Shown piece by piece: positions 1 to 9,049 of a stretch of DNA of 64,000 nt; position 1 is the stretch's first letter, and the number at the start of each line of letters is the position of its first letter. Where the stretch lies: the NCBI RefSeq assembly GCF_002067275.1, contig NZ_MVQX01000035.1, positions 18,635 to 82,634 of the forward strand, given 5' to 3'. Under the pieces are notes generated by a model, which did not search any database, was not told where the DNA came from, and worked only from the letters and a program-made list of their open reading frames with translations. A program made the position numbers and the translations under genes. This DNA is from Methanomethylovorans sp. PtaU1.Bin093 (GTDB lineage: Archaea > Halobacteriota > Methanosarcinia > Methanosarcinales > Methanosarcinaceae).

Positions 1-1256
1 TCGAATGCCAGAGTGTAGAGGCCATCGTATGTAGGAAGTTCCGGATGAGCACGGTTGAACATCTCGTCCTCCTGCATGAAATCCGGTTCAATGGAGATCT
101 CAGGTTTAGGGAAGTTAAAAGGCTTACCCCAGTTATCGCCCTGAAGCATCACGTTCATGAGGGCTGCAAATCCCAGCCTGACCTCACGTTCGAACTCTCC
201 GTATGTGCGCCTGACAGTGCCGTTGGTACCGTCATGCACTTTGCCCTTGTATACTACAGGGATATCTTTCCAGAGCTTGGGCACACCTGGAGACAACTGT
301 ACCGAGGAGAAGACAACCTGGCCTCCCCGGGCCACCATCATCTGTGTCATCTCGTACACGAACATCTGCATAAGCTGTTCGATATCCTTGTAGCTCTTGC
401 CTTCGAAGTAAGGTGCAAGGAACGTTAGGAAATTATAGAACCCCTGTCCACCGGCGAAGTTGGTCTGAGCGCTGCCCAATGCTTTTACTGCGTGCAGGAT
501 GGCAACCTCTGCCTTCATAGCCGGGCCTGCAACACTGGCTTTGGCACCGGACCCATCTGGCATGAGGCCGTAGTAGAAGAAATACCTCAGGTCCCAGTCC
601 TGACAGAAGGCACGTGTGCCCATATATTCCAGATCATGGATGTGCAGGTCGCCGTTAAGGTGCAGGTCCGCAAGTCTGGGCGGCAACAGCAACAAATACT
701 GCTCCTTGGAGATCTTGTCCGCCTTCTTCTTGTGTGATGTTTCGGCATTCTCCTGCAGATTTGCATTATCCTTTGCTTCAAAACCTGAACCAAGATCGAT
801 CTCGCAGGCATCATATACAGGAGTACCTACTCTGGTGGAAACGTTCCTCCATTCCACATGTCCGCGCTCCAGCAGGATCATATTCACCATTTCCCTTATG
901 AGTGGGCCTGAAAGGAACTTAAGGTCCAGCTGCCTTATGCGCCTCTCGGTATCCTTTGCGATGTCCTGGGCTTCTTCCCTGCTTATACCTGGTTTATTGT
1001 GGAACCTTGCGGCAAGCCCTGTTTCCTTCATCAGCTGATTGACCACTATATTACGGTCCCAGTCCACCATGTGCCCGTCAGTGGTACGCACTTTTGGCAT
1101 TACGGATATGGAATGACCATCGAGGGTCCTTTGTACGGCCTGCTTTTGAGGAAGTGTCATGTCCTCCTGAACAATACCTATGAACTTAAGCCTTTTGTCA
1201 CTCCCTTCAACTGCTTTTTCCTTCTTATCCTGTGTACCAATGATGCATGTATCCAT
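1..1256 (-). CDS. nrdD: Anaerobic ribonucleoside-triphosphate reductase, N-terminal part (runs off the window)
   Basis: Class III ribonucleotide reductase, which makes dNTPs from NTPs without oxygen using a glycyl radical. The minus strand reads open from the ATG at 1256 to the window edge (about 418 residues). The first ~130 residues look like an ATP-cone allosteric domain, followed by a region typical of the NrdD barrel (stretches such as LNGDLHIHDLEY and GGQGFYNFLTFLAPYFEGKS). The glycyl-radical C-terminus lies outside the window. A GGGGATTGG purine-rich site precedes the start. A redoxin gene lies 18 bases upstream on the same strand and is probably its electron donor, so the two are likely co-transcribed. 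Confidence 0.93.
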   Translation of the reverse strand, partial: MDTCIIGTQDKKEKAVEGSDKRLKFIGIVQEDMTLPQKQAVQRTLDGHSISVMPKVRTTDGHMVDWDRNIVVNQLMKETGLAARFHNKPGISREEAQDIAKDTERRIRQLDLKFLSGPLIREMVNMILLERGHVEWRNVSTRVGTPVYDACEIDLGSGFEAKDNANLQENAETSHKKKADKISKEQYLLLLPPRLADLHLNGDLHIHDLEYMGTRAFCQDWDLRYFFYYGLMPDGSGAKASVAGPAMKAEVAILHAVKALGSAQTNFAGGQGFYNFLTFLAPYFEGKSYKDIEQLMQMFVYEMTQMMVARGGQVVFSSVQLSPGVPKLWKDIPVVYKGKVHDGTNGTVRRTYGEFEREVRLGFAALMNVMLQGDNWGKPFNFPKPEISIEPDFMQEDEMFNRAHPELPTYDGLYTLAF

Positions 1257-1274
1257 TATCCAATCCCCTTCCGA

Positions 1275-1526
1275 TCAAAGTAAATTTTCAAGCGCTTCTC
1301 TTTTTACTTCCATTCCATTGAACAGCTCATCATGGGTGAGGAACTCTTCATCTATCTGCAATACAGGAGCTGTAAGGGTGAACACTCCATTGACCCTTAG
1401 TTCCGTGAGAGCTTCAGGAGTGGACATATCAGTGGTCTTGAAAATCACGCCGCTCTCCTTAAGAGCCCTTTTGAGCATTTCGCATTTTGGGCAGGTTTTT
1501 GTTGTATATATAATGACTTCAGGCAT
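1275..1526 (-). CDS. Glutaredoxin-like NrdH-type redoxin
   Basis: Small thioredoxin-fold protein of 83 residues beginning MPEVIIYTTKTCPKC. The CPKC dithiol site is near residue 12, and a cis-Pro region (TAPVLQIDEE) lies near residue 53. Its likely role is to reduce the adjacent anaerobic ribonucleotide reductase or a partner protein. The frame opens further upstream (to 1613), with another ATG at 1541. The start at 1526 fits the usual family N-terminus and lies about 13 bases after the TSS predicted from the TATA box at 1561-1569. The transcript would be nearly leaderless, as no Shine-Dalgarno site is visible. Confidence 0.85.
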   Translation of the reverse strand: MPEVIIYTTKTCPKCEMLKRALKESGVIFKTTDMSTPEALTELRVNGVFTLTAPVLQIDEEFLTHDELFNGMEVKREALENLL

Positions 1527-1836
1527 TTTTCTCGCGTCCATTACTACTTTATTATTATACTTATATATAATTGAGTTATGAGTAGGCGTTACCTGTGCCC
1601 ACTTAAAAAACACAAGCAGAAAGCCCTTCTCAATAACTTTGATCTCTCGTTTGAAGGTAAATTATACAAATGACATGTGGATTAATAACGGTTTTTCACA
1701 GCACATTTACATACATAAAAATTACAACTGGTAACAAACATGGTCAGTAAAAGCTCCACGAGAGGAGAGATGTTTACCAGATGTGGTCACAATGCGTTCC
1801 TACAAAAAGATGATATAAATCATCCCCGTATAGCAA
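1527..1836. promoter_or_regulatory. Divergent intergenic region between redoxin and radB
   Basis: About 310 bases without a gene. It holds a TATA box for the minus-strand redoxin/nrdD unit at 1561-1569 (TTATATATAA region) and a TATA-like TATAAAT at 1813-1819 about 20 bases before the radB GTG. I see nothing recognisable between them. Confidence 0.5.
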
Positions 1837-2526
1837 GTGATCCCAAGAGGTGTTTACATAGATCCACATTTAGCATCTGGCTGCAGATCACTGGACGATC
1901 TCCTTGAAGGAGGATTGGAAGCTGGAGTTGTGACCCAGCTTTTTGGAGAAGCTGGCAGCGGCAAAACAAATCTGTGTCTTCAGCTTGCCATAAGGTGTGT
2001 AGGGCAAGACAAGAAGGTCATAATCATCGATACTGAAGGTATTTCTCCCAGCAGGTTCAGACAGATAGCAGGAGAAAGAGCAAAGGAAATAGCTCAGCAG
2101 ATAATAATCTACGAACCTCATAACTTTGAAGAACAACATGCAGCAGTAAGAGAACTTGAAAAGGTCATCAAAGAGAACATCGGCCTTATTATAGTAGACT
2201 CTGCCACTGCCTTTTACAGATTTGAACTGGAGCAGGATGATGCTGCCCTAAGGGCAAGGCGTGAGCTTGGTAGCCAGATAGGTTTTCTGCACAGCCTTGC
2301 AAGAAAATATGGCATTGTGGTGGTCATAACCAACCAGGTATACACAGATATCCCTTCAGGGATGCTGCGCCCTGTTGGCGGCAATATAATCGAGCATATA
2401 TCCAAGACCATTATCCAGTTAGAGCGCCTCGGTGATGGAAAACGGCGGGCAGTTCTCAGGAAACATCGTTCTCTTCCGGAAGGCATAAGCTGCGAGTTCA
2501 CCATAACTTCCGAAGGCGTTGAATGA
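1837..2526 (+). CDS. radB: DNA repair and recombination protein RadB
   Basis: RecA/Rad51-family ATPase paralog of Euryarchaeota, 229 residues, thought to assist RadA recombinase in homologous recombination. Walker A is GEAGSGKT at residues 37-44, and a Walker B-like LIIVDSAT lies near residue 118. The N-terminal helix-hairpin-helix domain of RadA is absent, as expected for RadB. The start is a GTG with no clear ribosome binding site; a TATA-like element about 20 bases upstream suggests a very short leader. It converges with trmI across 17 bases. Confidence 0.93.
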   Translation: MIPRGVYIDPHLASGCRSLDDLLEGGLEAGVVTQLFGEAGSGKTNLCLQLAIRCVGQDKKVIIIDTEGISPSRFRQIAGERAKEIAQQIIIYEPHNFEEQHAAVRELEKVIKENIGLIIVDSATAFYRFELEQDDAALRARRELGSQIGFLHSLARKYGIVVVITNQVYTDIPSGMLRPVGGNIIEHISKTIIQLERLGDGKRRAVLRKHRSLPEGISCEFTITSEGVE

Positions 2527-2543
2527 CCTGTCTGGATACTTCG

Positions 2544-3296
2544 TCATATCCTGGCAATAGTGATATAACCTGTATGGCCTACTCCACCTGTCCCTGGCCT
2601 TGTGCCTCTCTCCGATACTGATAGCGGCCTTTCGATGCACTCTATTGTCATAACATCCCAGGGACCTGATGCATCCAATGCTTTGCGTATTGCGATGGTC
2701 TGTTCTATGAATGGGGAATAAGTTACCACAAAACCTCCAGGTACAAGCACCCTTCGCACTTTTGGGACGACTTCCGGGGAATTAATGGTGTCAAGGGTAA
2801 CGACATCGAACTTTTCTTCTATTTTGTCGATCTCTTCAACTATGTTGCCACAACGTACTTCTACATTGTGCAGGCCGGCTTTCGAAATATTGTTGCGTGC
2901 AAGGTTTGCGAAATTCTCTTTTATCTCATAGGTGATGACATTCTTTGCTATGGAGCCAAGGTACATGGATAGAACACCTGACCCGGTCCCTGCATCCAGT
3001 ACCACATCGTTTTTACAAAGTCCAGTATAGGCGACGACCATGCCTATATCCTTGGGCATCATGGGCGCACCGGAGCGCTGTGCATGCCTGAACATATCCG
3101 GCATACGAGGTTTCTGCACAATGAACTCCTGGCCCTTGTGAGAACATATCCTATCACCCGGGGAAAGCCGAAAAAGCTCTGAGAGCTCGATAATACCAAA
3201 ATCGCTGTGGAAAGCATCCTCAGAAACGCATACTATGAACTCTCGTGGCTTCTCATTGAGGAATGTCCTCAACAGCACCATTTCTCCATTTTCCAT
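2544..3296 (-). CDS. trmI: tRNA (adenine-N1)-methyltransferase, TrmI family
   Basis: SAM-dependent methyltransferase of 250 residues that makes m1A in the T-loop of tRNA (A57/A58 in archaeal relatives). The SAM-binding motif is DAGTGSGVLS at residues 101-110, followed by an acidic motif (ITYEIKENFA). The N-terminal beta domain (FIVQKPRMPDMFRHAQRSGAPMMPKDIG) is typical of TrmI. It starts 8 bases after the upstream HD gene on the same strand, so the two probably share a transcript. Confidence 0.9.
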   Translation of the reverse strand: MENGEMVLLRTFLNEKPREFIVCVSEDAFHSDFGIIELSELFRLSPGDRICSHKGQEFIVQKPRMPDMFRHAQRSGAPMMPKDIGMVVAYTGLCKNDVVLDAGTGSGVLSMYLGSIAKNVITYEIKENFANLARNNISKAGLHNVEVRCGNIVEEIDKIEEKFDVVTLDTINSPEVVPKVRRVLVPGGFVVTYSPFIEQTIAIRKALDASGPWDVMTIECIERPLSVSERGTRPGTGGVGHTGYITIARI

Positions 3297-3304
3297 AATA
3301 GCTC

Positions 3305-5134
3305 CTAGACCTGTTTTGAAGGCGCATATCTTGCCATGGACATGGTCACCATGTCCTTGGGAATAGAGTGTTTATTTATCATTACATAGCTTTCTATCTG
3401 CTTGAACTCCGAAGCATAAGACCCTGCGATCTTGCGCGCATATTCCGCACCTTCATGCGTGAGCACGTACTCGTATCTCTGTCTGTACCTGCCATTCTTT
3501 TCATAGTATCTCAGATCCTCATCTACTATGCCCATAGCAACAAGCACCTGTATGTCCTCGAAGGCTTTGTCACTATATGGGAACCCATATCTTTCATGGA
3601 AATCATACTCGAAAAGGTTCTTCAGCGAAGCATGATCGCTGAACTGAAGTATGGTACGGTACAGCCAGGTAATATGCCTGAGCCGTGGCACTGAGATGAA
3701 ACCAGCTTCTTCCTTCTTAAAGATATTGTATATTGCATAGAAAAGCAGTATTATGCCTTCTATGGGAAGATACTGCTCCGCACGGATAAAGCCCAGAAGC
3801 CTGGGGGATAGTTCATCCACGATTTTATGCATCTGAGAGGAAACCACTGTTCCATCTATCCCTGCTACAGCATCGGGATGTGCAAATGTCGTAAGTGAAA
3901 GCTGTCTTGAGATAGATCTGACAAGTCCATTGGCCAGGGCTGATTCATCATAGAAGAAGCTTTCTTCATCACCTATCAATACTCTCATGCTTTTGGGAAC
4001 GCCCGATGCTACATCCAGGTCTGCCAGCACATCCCCCAGTTCCCGGGCAAGACGTGATTCGAATTTCATCTTAGCCACACCGTGGCGGGCAATGGTTGCA
4101 AGTGCCATCCTTGTGGAAGGCCTGAGCATCTTCTGGCTGAACCTTGCAACAGATACATATAACCTGCCATCCCGGAGGTCATCAAGTAGCCGGAGAGATC
4201 TTTCGGCTGCATGTGACCTGATGAAAACTAGCAGATCGTTGTCATTGTATTCGGTGAAAAAGCGAATTACCTCGTCCTTTGCAGCTTCTGTGCCGGATAC
4301 ATTTCTGAAACGCTCAAGTGCATCCTCAAGGGCGTAGAGCAGCATCACCCTGGCGGCCTGGGTCTTTGGATTGTGTATGACAGCAGTATAATGATGAGCT
4401 CGGGATATTAACATGGATTCTGCAGCTGTGAGTGCCATTTCATTACCATAGTCCGAGCCTTCCGGACTTCCCAACACGACATTCCCGCCCTTGATGATGA
4501 GGCTGTCGATTATCTGGTCAACATCGATGAGTCCGAAGGATACGCCTGTATGGTAGGAATCCCTCAGGAGGAAATCTATTCTGTCAGCATCCACGTCACC
4601 TGCTATTATCTGGGCGAGGTAAGGCTTTGATATGGCACATGCTTCACCTGTGGCAATATTTGCGATCTCATCAAAGAAATAAAAAGGATCTGTACCAAAT
4701 TCCGACTCCGTATACCTTGCAATGAAATTGTCCTGTGGCAGCATCCTTATGATGGCCCTTGAGAAGGCTTCGTGCCTTATGAACTTCCTGTCTTCGATCA
4801 CTGGCTGTAATTGAGGATTGCGCTTGAGCACGCTCTCGACCGCATGGGAGAATGCCGAGTGACCCACATCATGTAAGAGTCCCGCGATCCTTATCCTGCG
4901 TATATCCTCTTCCTCAAGGGAAAGCGACTGGCCGATGACGGATGCCATATGCATGGTGCCGATGCTGTGCTCGAAACGGGTGTGATTGGCACCGGGATAG
5001 ACATGGTCAACTAACCCAAGTTGTTGTATGTTCCTAAGCCTTTGGACATGACGCGTGTTCAGAAGCATCTGCTCGAACTCATCAAGGATGATGGTCTTGT
5101 GCACAGGGTCATGTATTATGAGGGGTTTTTGCAT
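3305..5134 (-). CDS. HD-domain phosphohydrolase, long form
   Basis: Metal-dependent HD hydrolase of the archaeal dGTPase-like family, 609 residues. The metal ligands are visible as H56 (RFEHSIG), H88-D89 (LLHDVGH) and a later Asp in DVDADRIDFLLRD. The substrate is unknown; relatives act on (d)NTPs or other nucleotides. The C-terminal ~220 residues are an extension missing from the second paralog in this window (39354-40550) and include a predicted alpha-helical, winged-helix-like tail (DEDLRYYEKNGRYRQRYEYV). A TATA box centred about 27 bases before the ATG implies a leaderless transcript. Confidence 0.87.
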   Translation of the reverse strand: MQKPLIIHDPVHKTIILDEFEQMLLNTRHVQRLRNIQQLGLVDHVYPGANHTRFEHSIGTMHMASVIGQSLSLEEEDIRRIRIAGLLHDVGHSAFSHAVESVLKRNPQLQPVIEDRKFIRHEAFSRAIIRMLPQDNFIARYTESEFGTDPFYFFDEIANIATGEACAISKPYLAQIIAGDVDADRIDFLLRDSYHTGVSFGLIDVDQIIDSLIIKGGNVVLGSPEGSDYGNEMALTAAESMLISRAHHYTAVIHNPKTQAARVMLLYALEDALERFRNVSGTEAAKDEVIRFFTEYNDNDLLVFIRSHAAERSLRLLDDLRDGRLYVSVARFSQKMLRPSTRMALATIARHGVAKMKFESRLARELGDVLADLDVASGVPKSMRVLIGDEESFFYDESALANGLVRSISRQLSLTTFAHPDAVAGIDGTVVSSQMHKIVDELSPRLLGFIRAEQYLPIEGIILLFYAIYNIFKKEEAGFISVPRLRHITWLYRTILQFSDHASLKNLFEYDFHERYGFPYSDKAFEDIQVLVAMGIVDEDLRYYEKNGRYRQRYEYVLTHEGAEYARKIAGSYASEFKQIESYVMINKHSIPKDMVTMSMARYAPSKQV

Positions 5135-5157
5135 TGGATGATATTAGGAGAAGAGGA

Positions 5158-5165
5158 TATATAAA
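5158..5165 (-). promoter_or_regulatory. TATA box for the HD phosphohydrolase-trmI unit
   Basis: On the minus strand this reads TTTATATA. Its centre is about 27 bases upstream of the A of the ATG at 5134, the usual archaeal TATA-to-TSS distance, so transcription is predicted to begin at or next to the start codon. Confidence 0.6.
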
Positions 5166-5223
5166 TGGGAAGGGAAATGCGATCTTAAATGCCTTATCAT
5201 GTCTTATCAGCCACTTTATACCC

Positions 5224-5880
5224 CTAACCGCCCAATAAGATCGTTATCGCTGCTATCGACATGCCTATGACCGTAGTGCCAAAGCCTGATCTCACCTTGC
5301 CGTAAAGGTCCTTTTCGTATGTTCTGTAGTAGCCGGTGATGAACAATAGCAATATTCCCAGCAGATTGGACATTGCAAGTGCATGGATCAGCTTGTCGGA
5401 CAGAAAGAACGGCAGGACAACTATGACCCCTGAGGCTGTGGATATCAGGGATGTGCCCAAGATCATATACAGTGCATCCCGGGTAGATACTGTTTCTTTT
5501 TTTCCGGTTGCTGCAAGATGCAATATAAGATCCCTGTATAGTTCAAGCCTCTTTTCTTCAGAAATGTTACTAATAATGGTATTTTCAAGCTGTTCGCTGA
5601 TCAGAGGGAGTGCAGCCTTTCCTTTCCGGTCGGACTTGCATATATCTATTATATCGTTCTCTATTCCGAGATTGTGATTTCTCTCCCATATATAGAAAGA
5701 ACCATCAGCTATCCCCCATGCAATGCAACACAAAAGCGCAGAATATATCATAGGGAAGTATGAACCCCCAGGTATGGCAATGTAGGTCCGCAGGACACTG
5801 GTAAAGGTCATTGCGATAATCACTGCATAGATAACCTCTGCTCCGGTCCAGTACTTGCCAATATAGCTGGAAAGATGCAT
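5224..5880 (-). CDS. Integral membrane protein, VIT1/CCC1-like
   Basis: Membrane protein of 218 residues with about five predicted helices: residues 15-33, 42-60, 135-160, 165-183 and 197-217. The middle cytoplasmic segment is charged (SEEKRLELYRDLILHLA). The helix with AWGIADGSFYIWE resembles the second membrane segment of VIT/CCC1 iron or manganese transporters. A transport role is therefore possible but not established. A strong GAGGAGAAA ribosome binding site precedes the ATG at 5880, and a TATA-like AAATATATTAAA lies near 5920. Confidence 0.65.
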   Translation of the reverse strand: MHLSSYIGKYWTGAEVIYAVIIAMTFTSVLRTYIAIPGGSYFPMIYSALLCCIAWGIADGSFYIWERNHNLGIENDIIDICKSDRKGKAALPLISEQLENTIISNISEEKRLELYRDLILHLAATGKKETVSTRDALYMILGTSLISTASGVIVVLPFFLSDKLIHALAMSNLLGILLLFITGYYRTYEKDLYGKVRSGFGTTVIGMSIAAITILLGG

Positions 5881-6092
5881 ATTTTCTCCTCAGGTGATTG
5901 ACCATTTGTTAAGAGATTTAATATATTTATTATTTGAGATAAGATAAAAAAGGAATAAACTTCCGAGGAAGAATATTCGACTACAAGAAACAGACCCCAC
6001 ATGTGACTTACTGGCACGATCTTCGGACTTACCGACCAATACGCCAACCTTCACATTTTTATCCTCCTTTGCACCTTTACAAAGCAGATACC

Positions 6093-7112
6093 ATGAGGAC
6101 CATAGACTGGAACGATGAATCAAACTCAATAGTAATGATCGATCAGACCCTGCTTCCGTCAGAATACAAAGTGATAGAATGTACGACTCTCGCATCCCTG
6201 TGTGAGGCCATCATGTCACTCAGGGTGCGCGGAGCTCCGGCTCTCGGGGCTGCAGGCGGATATGGCATGGCTCTTGCAGCCAGGCTTAGTAGTGCCAAGG
6301 ACATGGATGCGTTGTTAAAGGACATGCAGGTCGCGGCAAAGACCATAAAGGCTACAAGACCCACTGCCGTTAATCTTGCATGGGGGGTTGACAGGATATT
6401 GCATGCCATCAACGATGCGTATGACCTGAAAGGAATAAAGAATGTGGCGCTCTCGGAGGCAAAAAGGATGGCGGACGAAGATGTGGTCAAGAACAGAAAA
6501 ATAGGGGAACATGGTGCCAGATTGCTGGAAGATGGCGATGTGGTGCTTACTCACTGCAATGCCGGCAGGATGGCCTGTGTGGACTGGGGTACAGCTCTTG
6601 GCGTGATACGTTCGGCAGTTGAAGACGGTAAGCAAATACAGGTGGTAGCATGCGAGACGCGGCCACTTAACCAGGGAAGCAGGATCACTGCCTGGGAGCT
6701 GATGCAGGATAATATCCCTGTCACCCTTATAGCGGATTCTATGTCAGGCCACTTGATGAGAAAAGGAGTCATTAACAAGGTCATAGTGGGGGCTGACAGG
6801 ATAACAGGCGACGTGGTCTTTAACAAGATTGGGACATATACCCACTCCGTGCTTGCAAAGGAGCACGAGATACCCTTCTACGTAGCTGCGCCCTTGTCCA
6901 CCTTTGATCTTGAAGGATGGGAAGAAACCGTACCTATCGAACTGAGGAACGAAGATGAGTTGCGTTCCTTTAATGGAAAAGCAATAGCTCCCAAAGATGC
7001 AAAGGTGTACAATCCGGCATTCGACGCAACACCTATGGAGAACATCACTGCCCTTATCACAGAGAAAGGTGTATATTATCCACCATTCCTGCTGGATGAA
7101 TTGTTCATATGA
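6093..7112 (+). CDS. mtnA: Methylthioribose-1-phosphate isomerase (eIF2B-alpha/MtnA family)
   Basis: Aldose-ketose isomerase of 339 residues, acting on 5-methylthioribose 1-phosphate or a related sugar phosphate in nucleoside salvage. Family hallmarks are RGAPALG near residue 47, the catalytic Cys155 in THCNAG and Asp235 in VGADRITGD, followed by NKIGTYTHSVLA. I start at the ATG at 6093 because MRTIDWND matches the family N-terminus; the open frame reaches to 6003 but that extension looks non-coding. A distinction from ribose-1,5-bisphosphate isomerase rests on the overall motif pattern and is likely rather than certain. Confidence 0.88.
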   Translation: MRTIDWNDESNSIVMIDQTLLPSEYKVIECTTLASLCEAIMSLRVRGAPALGAAGGYGMALAARLSSAKDMDALLKDMQVAAKTIKATRPTAVNLAWGVDRILHAINDAYDLKGIKNVALSEAKRMADEDVVKNRKIGEHGARLLEDGDVVLTHCNAGRMACVDWGTALGVIRSAVEDGKQIQVVACETRPLNQGSRITAWELMQDNIPVTLIADSMSGHLMRKGVINKVIVGADRITGDVVFNKIGTYTHSVLAKEHEIPFYVAAPLSTFDLEGWEETVPIELRNEDELRSFNGKAIAPKDAKVYNPAFDATPMENITALITEKGVYYPPFLLDELFI

Positions 7113-7133
7113 TCAGATGAACACCATAAGGCT

Positions 7134-7200
7134 TTAAATGGTTGAATACAATTCACAGCATAAAGCACTAATACAAATATAGCTTATTTACCATCAGGAG
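7134..7200 (+). promoter_or_regulatory. Promoter and ribosome binding site of the Sec61-beta gene
   Basis: A TATA box TTTAAAT lies at 7134-7140, predicting a TSS near 7163. AGGAG at 7197-7201 is the Shine-Dalgarno site for the ATG at 7206. The gene therefore has its own promoter, separate from mtnA. Confidence 0.55.
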
Positions 7201-7205
7201 AAAAT

Positions 7206-7379
7206 ATGTCTAAGAAAAGTTCAAGTGGCAGCGGGTTGATGTCATCAGCCGGGCTGATGCGTTATTATGAAGCGGACAAGAAAGCAATTCATGTAGATCC
7301 AAAGGCTGTATTGGCTTTTGGTGCAGTGATAGGCTTTGCTGTCCTGATGCTCAATGCCATGTATGGCCTTTGGCCATGA
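7206..7379 (+). CDS. Preprotein translocase subunit Sec61-beta (SecG)
   Basis: Tail-anchored third subunit of the archaeal SecYE-beta channel, 57 residues. It has a Ser/Gly-rich N-terminus (MSKKSSSGSGLMSSAGLMRY), the family pattern IHVDPKAVLAFGAVIGFAVLML and one membrane helix at residues 36-53. An AGGAG site 4 bases upstream supports the start. The T-rich stretch after the stop (7380-7410) probably terminates transcription before the convergent srp19 gene. Confidence 0.9.
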   Translation: MSKKSSSGSGLMSSAGLMRYYEADKKAIHVDPKAVLAFGAVIGFAVLMLNAMYGLWP

Positions 7380-7422
7380 ATTCTTATTTCATTGTTTCTT
7401 TTTCAGATGGGTCTTTCCGTTA

Positions 7423-7713
7423 TTATGAGCGTATTTCTTTAATGGCTGCAGCTATTTTTCTTGAGAGCTGGGTTTTCGGAGCGGTATTATCGATAAGAAC
7501 CCTGCCACTCTTTTCCCACCATGACCGGGGATAGGACCTATCTTTTTCGACCTCAGGGTTCATACCAAGCTTCAATGCCGCTTTTTCGATCTCAGCAAGG
7601 GTAGGCTCGCCAACAGACGATTTTTTTGAAATAATACGCCCCTGACTTCTCGATCTGTTCTTATCTATATAGGCTGGCCATATGACCAGTTTGTTCCTAT
7701 CGCGCATCAACAT
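7423..7713 (-). CDS. Signal recognition particle protein SRP19
   Basis: RNA-binding protein of about 95 residues that helps SRP54 bind the archaeal SRP RNA. The N-terminal RNKLVIWPAYIDKNRSRSQGR and the later YPRSWWEKSGRVLID are family signatures. Starts at 7713 or 7707 (MRDRNKLV) are both possible; relatives usually begin MRD or MKD, which favours 7707. It faces the Sec61-beta gene, so two parts of the protein-targeting machinery sit side by side in opposite orientations. Confidence 0.92.
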   Translation of the reverse strand: MLMRDRNKLVIWPAYIDKNRSRSQGRIISKKSSVGEPTLAEIEKAALKLGMNPEVEKDRSYPRSWWEKSGRVLIDNTAPKTQLSRKIAAAIKEIRS

Positions 7714-7770
7714 GGGCTTTAGTTAATACTTCATCTGATTTAAAATTCCCTGATGATCCGTTTTGATGGT

Positions 7771-8199
7771 TCACTCCTGCTTCTCAGAACTTACATCTTT
7801 CACGAAGTCAAGAGTTCCCAGGTCCTGCAGACTGCTGATGGGGGCATAACACACGATAATGGTGCCATCTGCAGAAACCGTGAGTATATCTATGCCAAGC
7901 CCTCTTAAGGTCTCAAGGTTGACGGGATCATTTTCAAGTGTACGGACCCTTAATCTCAGATTACCGTCCCTTGTGCTCAGAAGAGGGTCCGAAGTATAAT
8001 ACAGGAAAGCAGCTGGCTCTCCCTGAGTTTCATATATATGGGCTGTCTTATTAAGGTGCCAGCCCAGGACCGGATGGGCAAAATAAGTGTTCGGGTAACC
8101 AGGATCAGTAAATACTGGAATTTCTTCCTCTTCTTTCTCGATACAACCGCAAAGATATATGGCTGAGATCAACAGCAATGATATCATAACTCTGGTCAT
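7771..8199 (-). CDS. Putative lipoprotein, unknown function
   Basis: About 142 residues. The N-terminus is MTRVMISLLLISAIYLCGC, a short basic start and hydrophobic core ending in a lipobox-like LCGC, followed by an acidic linker (EKEEEE). The mature part is probably exported and lipid-anchored. The last ~50 residues (LRGLGIDILTVSADGTIIVCYAPISSLQDL) form a compact alpha/beta region. The frame opens 24 bases further upstream at 8223, but the signal peptide fits the ATG at 8199. No family recognised. Confidence 0.65.
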   Translation of the reverse strand: MTRVMISLLLISAIYLCGCIEKEEEEIPVFTDPGYPNTYFAHPVLGWHLNKTAHIYETQGEPAAFLYYTSDPLLSTRDGNLRLRVRTLENDPVNLETLRGLGIDILTVSADGTIIVCYAPISSLQDLGTLDFVKDVSSEKQE

Positions 8200-8297
8200 A
8201 ATATCTACATTATAAAATTCCATGTCCGTGTATTTAAGTATGTGCTTGGACAGGTTGCAGCAAAATACATATAGTTGCTGCTTAATGCAAGCTACAC

Positions 8298-8576
8298 ATG
8301 GAAAAAACTCAAAGAAACTTGGATATTGACCCTGAGGTCAAAGCTTTCATACTGGAACATAAAGGAGACCTCAGATTATGCACCACATGCGGAGGGCCTG
8401 TGATAGTGCCAGTTGAGATGAAAGGTCCGAAGGGTTCGGATATTGTAATGCAGATCGGACCCAATAAGCTTTATATCTCAAAGGTACAGGCCCATTACCT
8501 GAGGCGCATTGAAAAGCATATGCTTGCTTATTACGAAAGGTACATGGAAAAGAAGAATTTAGAAAAGAAGAATTGA
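8298..8576 (+). CDS. Small conserved protein with a CTTCG motif
   Basis: Protein of 92 residues with no family I can name. A single CxxC (CTTCGGP, residues 28-34) could bind metal as a dimer or be redox active. The rest is a small beta region (VIVPVEMKGPKGSDIVMQIGPNKLYIS) and a basic C-terminal helix ending in a lysine-rich repeat (MEKKNLEKKN). It converges with the next gene, with 5 bases between the stop codons. Confidence 0.7.
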   Translation: MEKTQRNLDIDPEVKAFILEHKGDLRLCTTCGGPVIVPVEMKGPKGSDIVMQIGPNKLYISKVQAHYLRRIEKHMLAYYERYMEKKNLEKKN

Positions 8577-8581
8577 ACTTT

Positions 8582-9049
8582 TTAATAATAATCCTCTTCC
8601 ATCGATTCATTGATCCTCCTGAGCACGTCTGCCACAAGCATCTGCACTTCGGTCGCATGCTCTGCCGGGATCTCGCCACCTTCCGTTTCAATGAGCTTCT
8701 TCATATCCTGTACCATCTTATGTATCATGCCTATCATTTCTTCCTGTGTGATGAGACCTGCATAATAGGCATAAAAAAAGGTAGTTCCACTGCGCTGAAC
8801 TTTTTTCTTGAACGATGCTCTTGCGTTTGAAACTTCCTGACGTGTGTACTCCTCGTCCATAAAGGGAACAAGTTCCTTAAGATTAGAGCCTATCCACGTC
8901 ATCTCGGAACGGTTAGAAGCATCTTTAAAGTCTGCGCAGAGGTGAGCTATCACCCATTCCCTTGCAGTGAGATGTGTTGTCTTTTTCAGGAACCGTGTGA
9001 CATCAAGGTATTTTTTGCTATCCATTTTCCTGAACTTCTGATACTTCAT
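8582..9049 (-). CDS. Conserved euryarchaeal protein of unknown function (DUF5806-like)
   Basis: Alpha-helical protein of up to 155 residues. The segment KKYLDVTRFLKKTTHLTAREWVIAHLCADF resembles a conserved family in haloarchaea and methanogens that I associate, tentatively, with DUF5806. No catalytic motif is evident. The start may be the ATG at 9049 or the internal ATG at 9025 (MDSKKYLD). The gene is divergent from the universal stress protein gene, and the 95-base interval must hold both promoters. Confidence 0.7.
   Translation of the reverse strand: MKYQKFRKMDSKKYLDVTRFLKKTTHLTAREWVIAHLCADFKDASNRSEMTWIGSNLKELVPFMDEEYTRQEVSNARASFKKKVQRSGTTFFYAYYAGLITQEEMIGMIHKMVQDMKKLIETEGGEIPAEHATEVQMLVADVLRRINESMEEDYY

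Noticed and set aside
3987..4337. Plus-strand frame inside the HD phosphohydrolase gene
   Set aside because: Antisense shadow with no ribosome binding site or recognisable domain.
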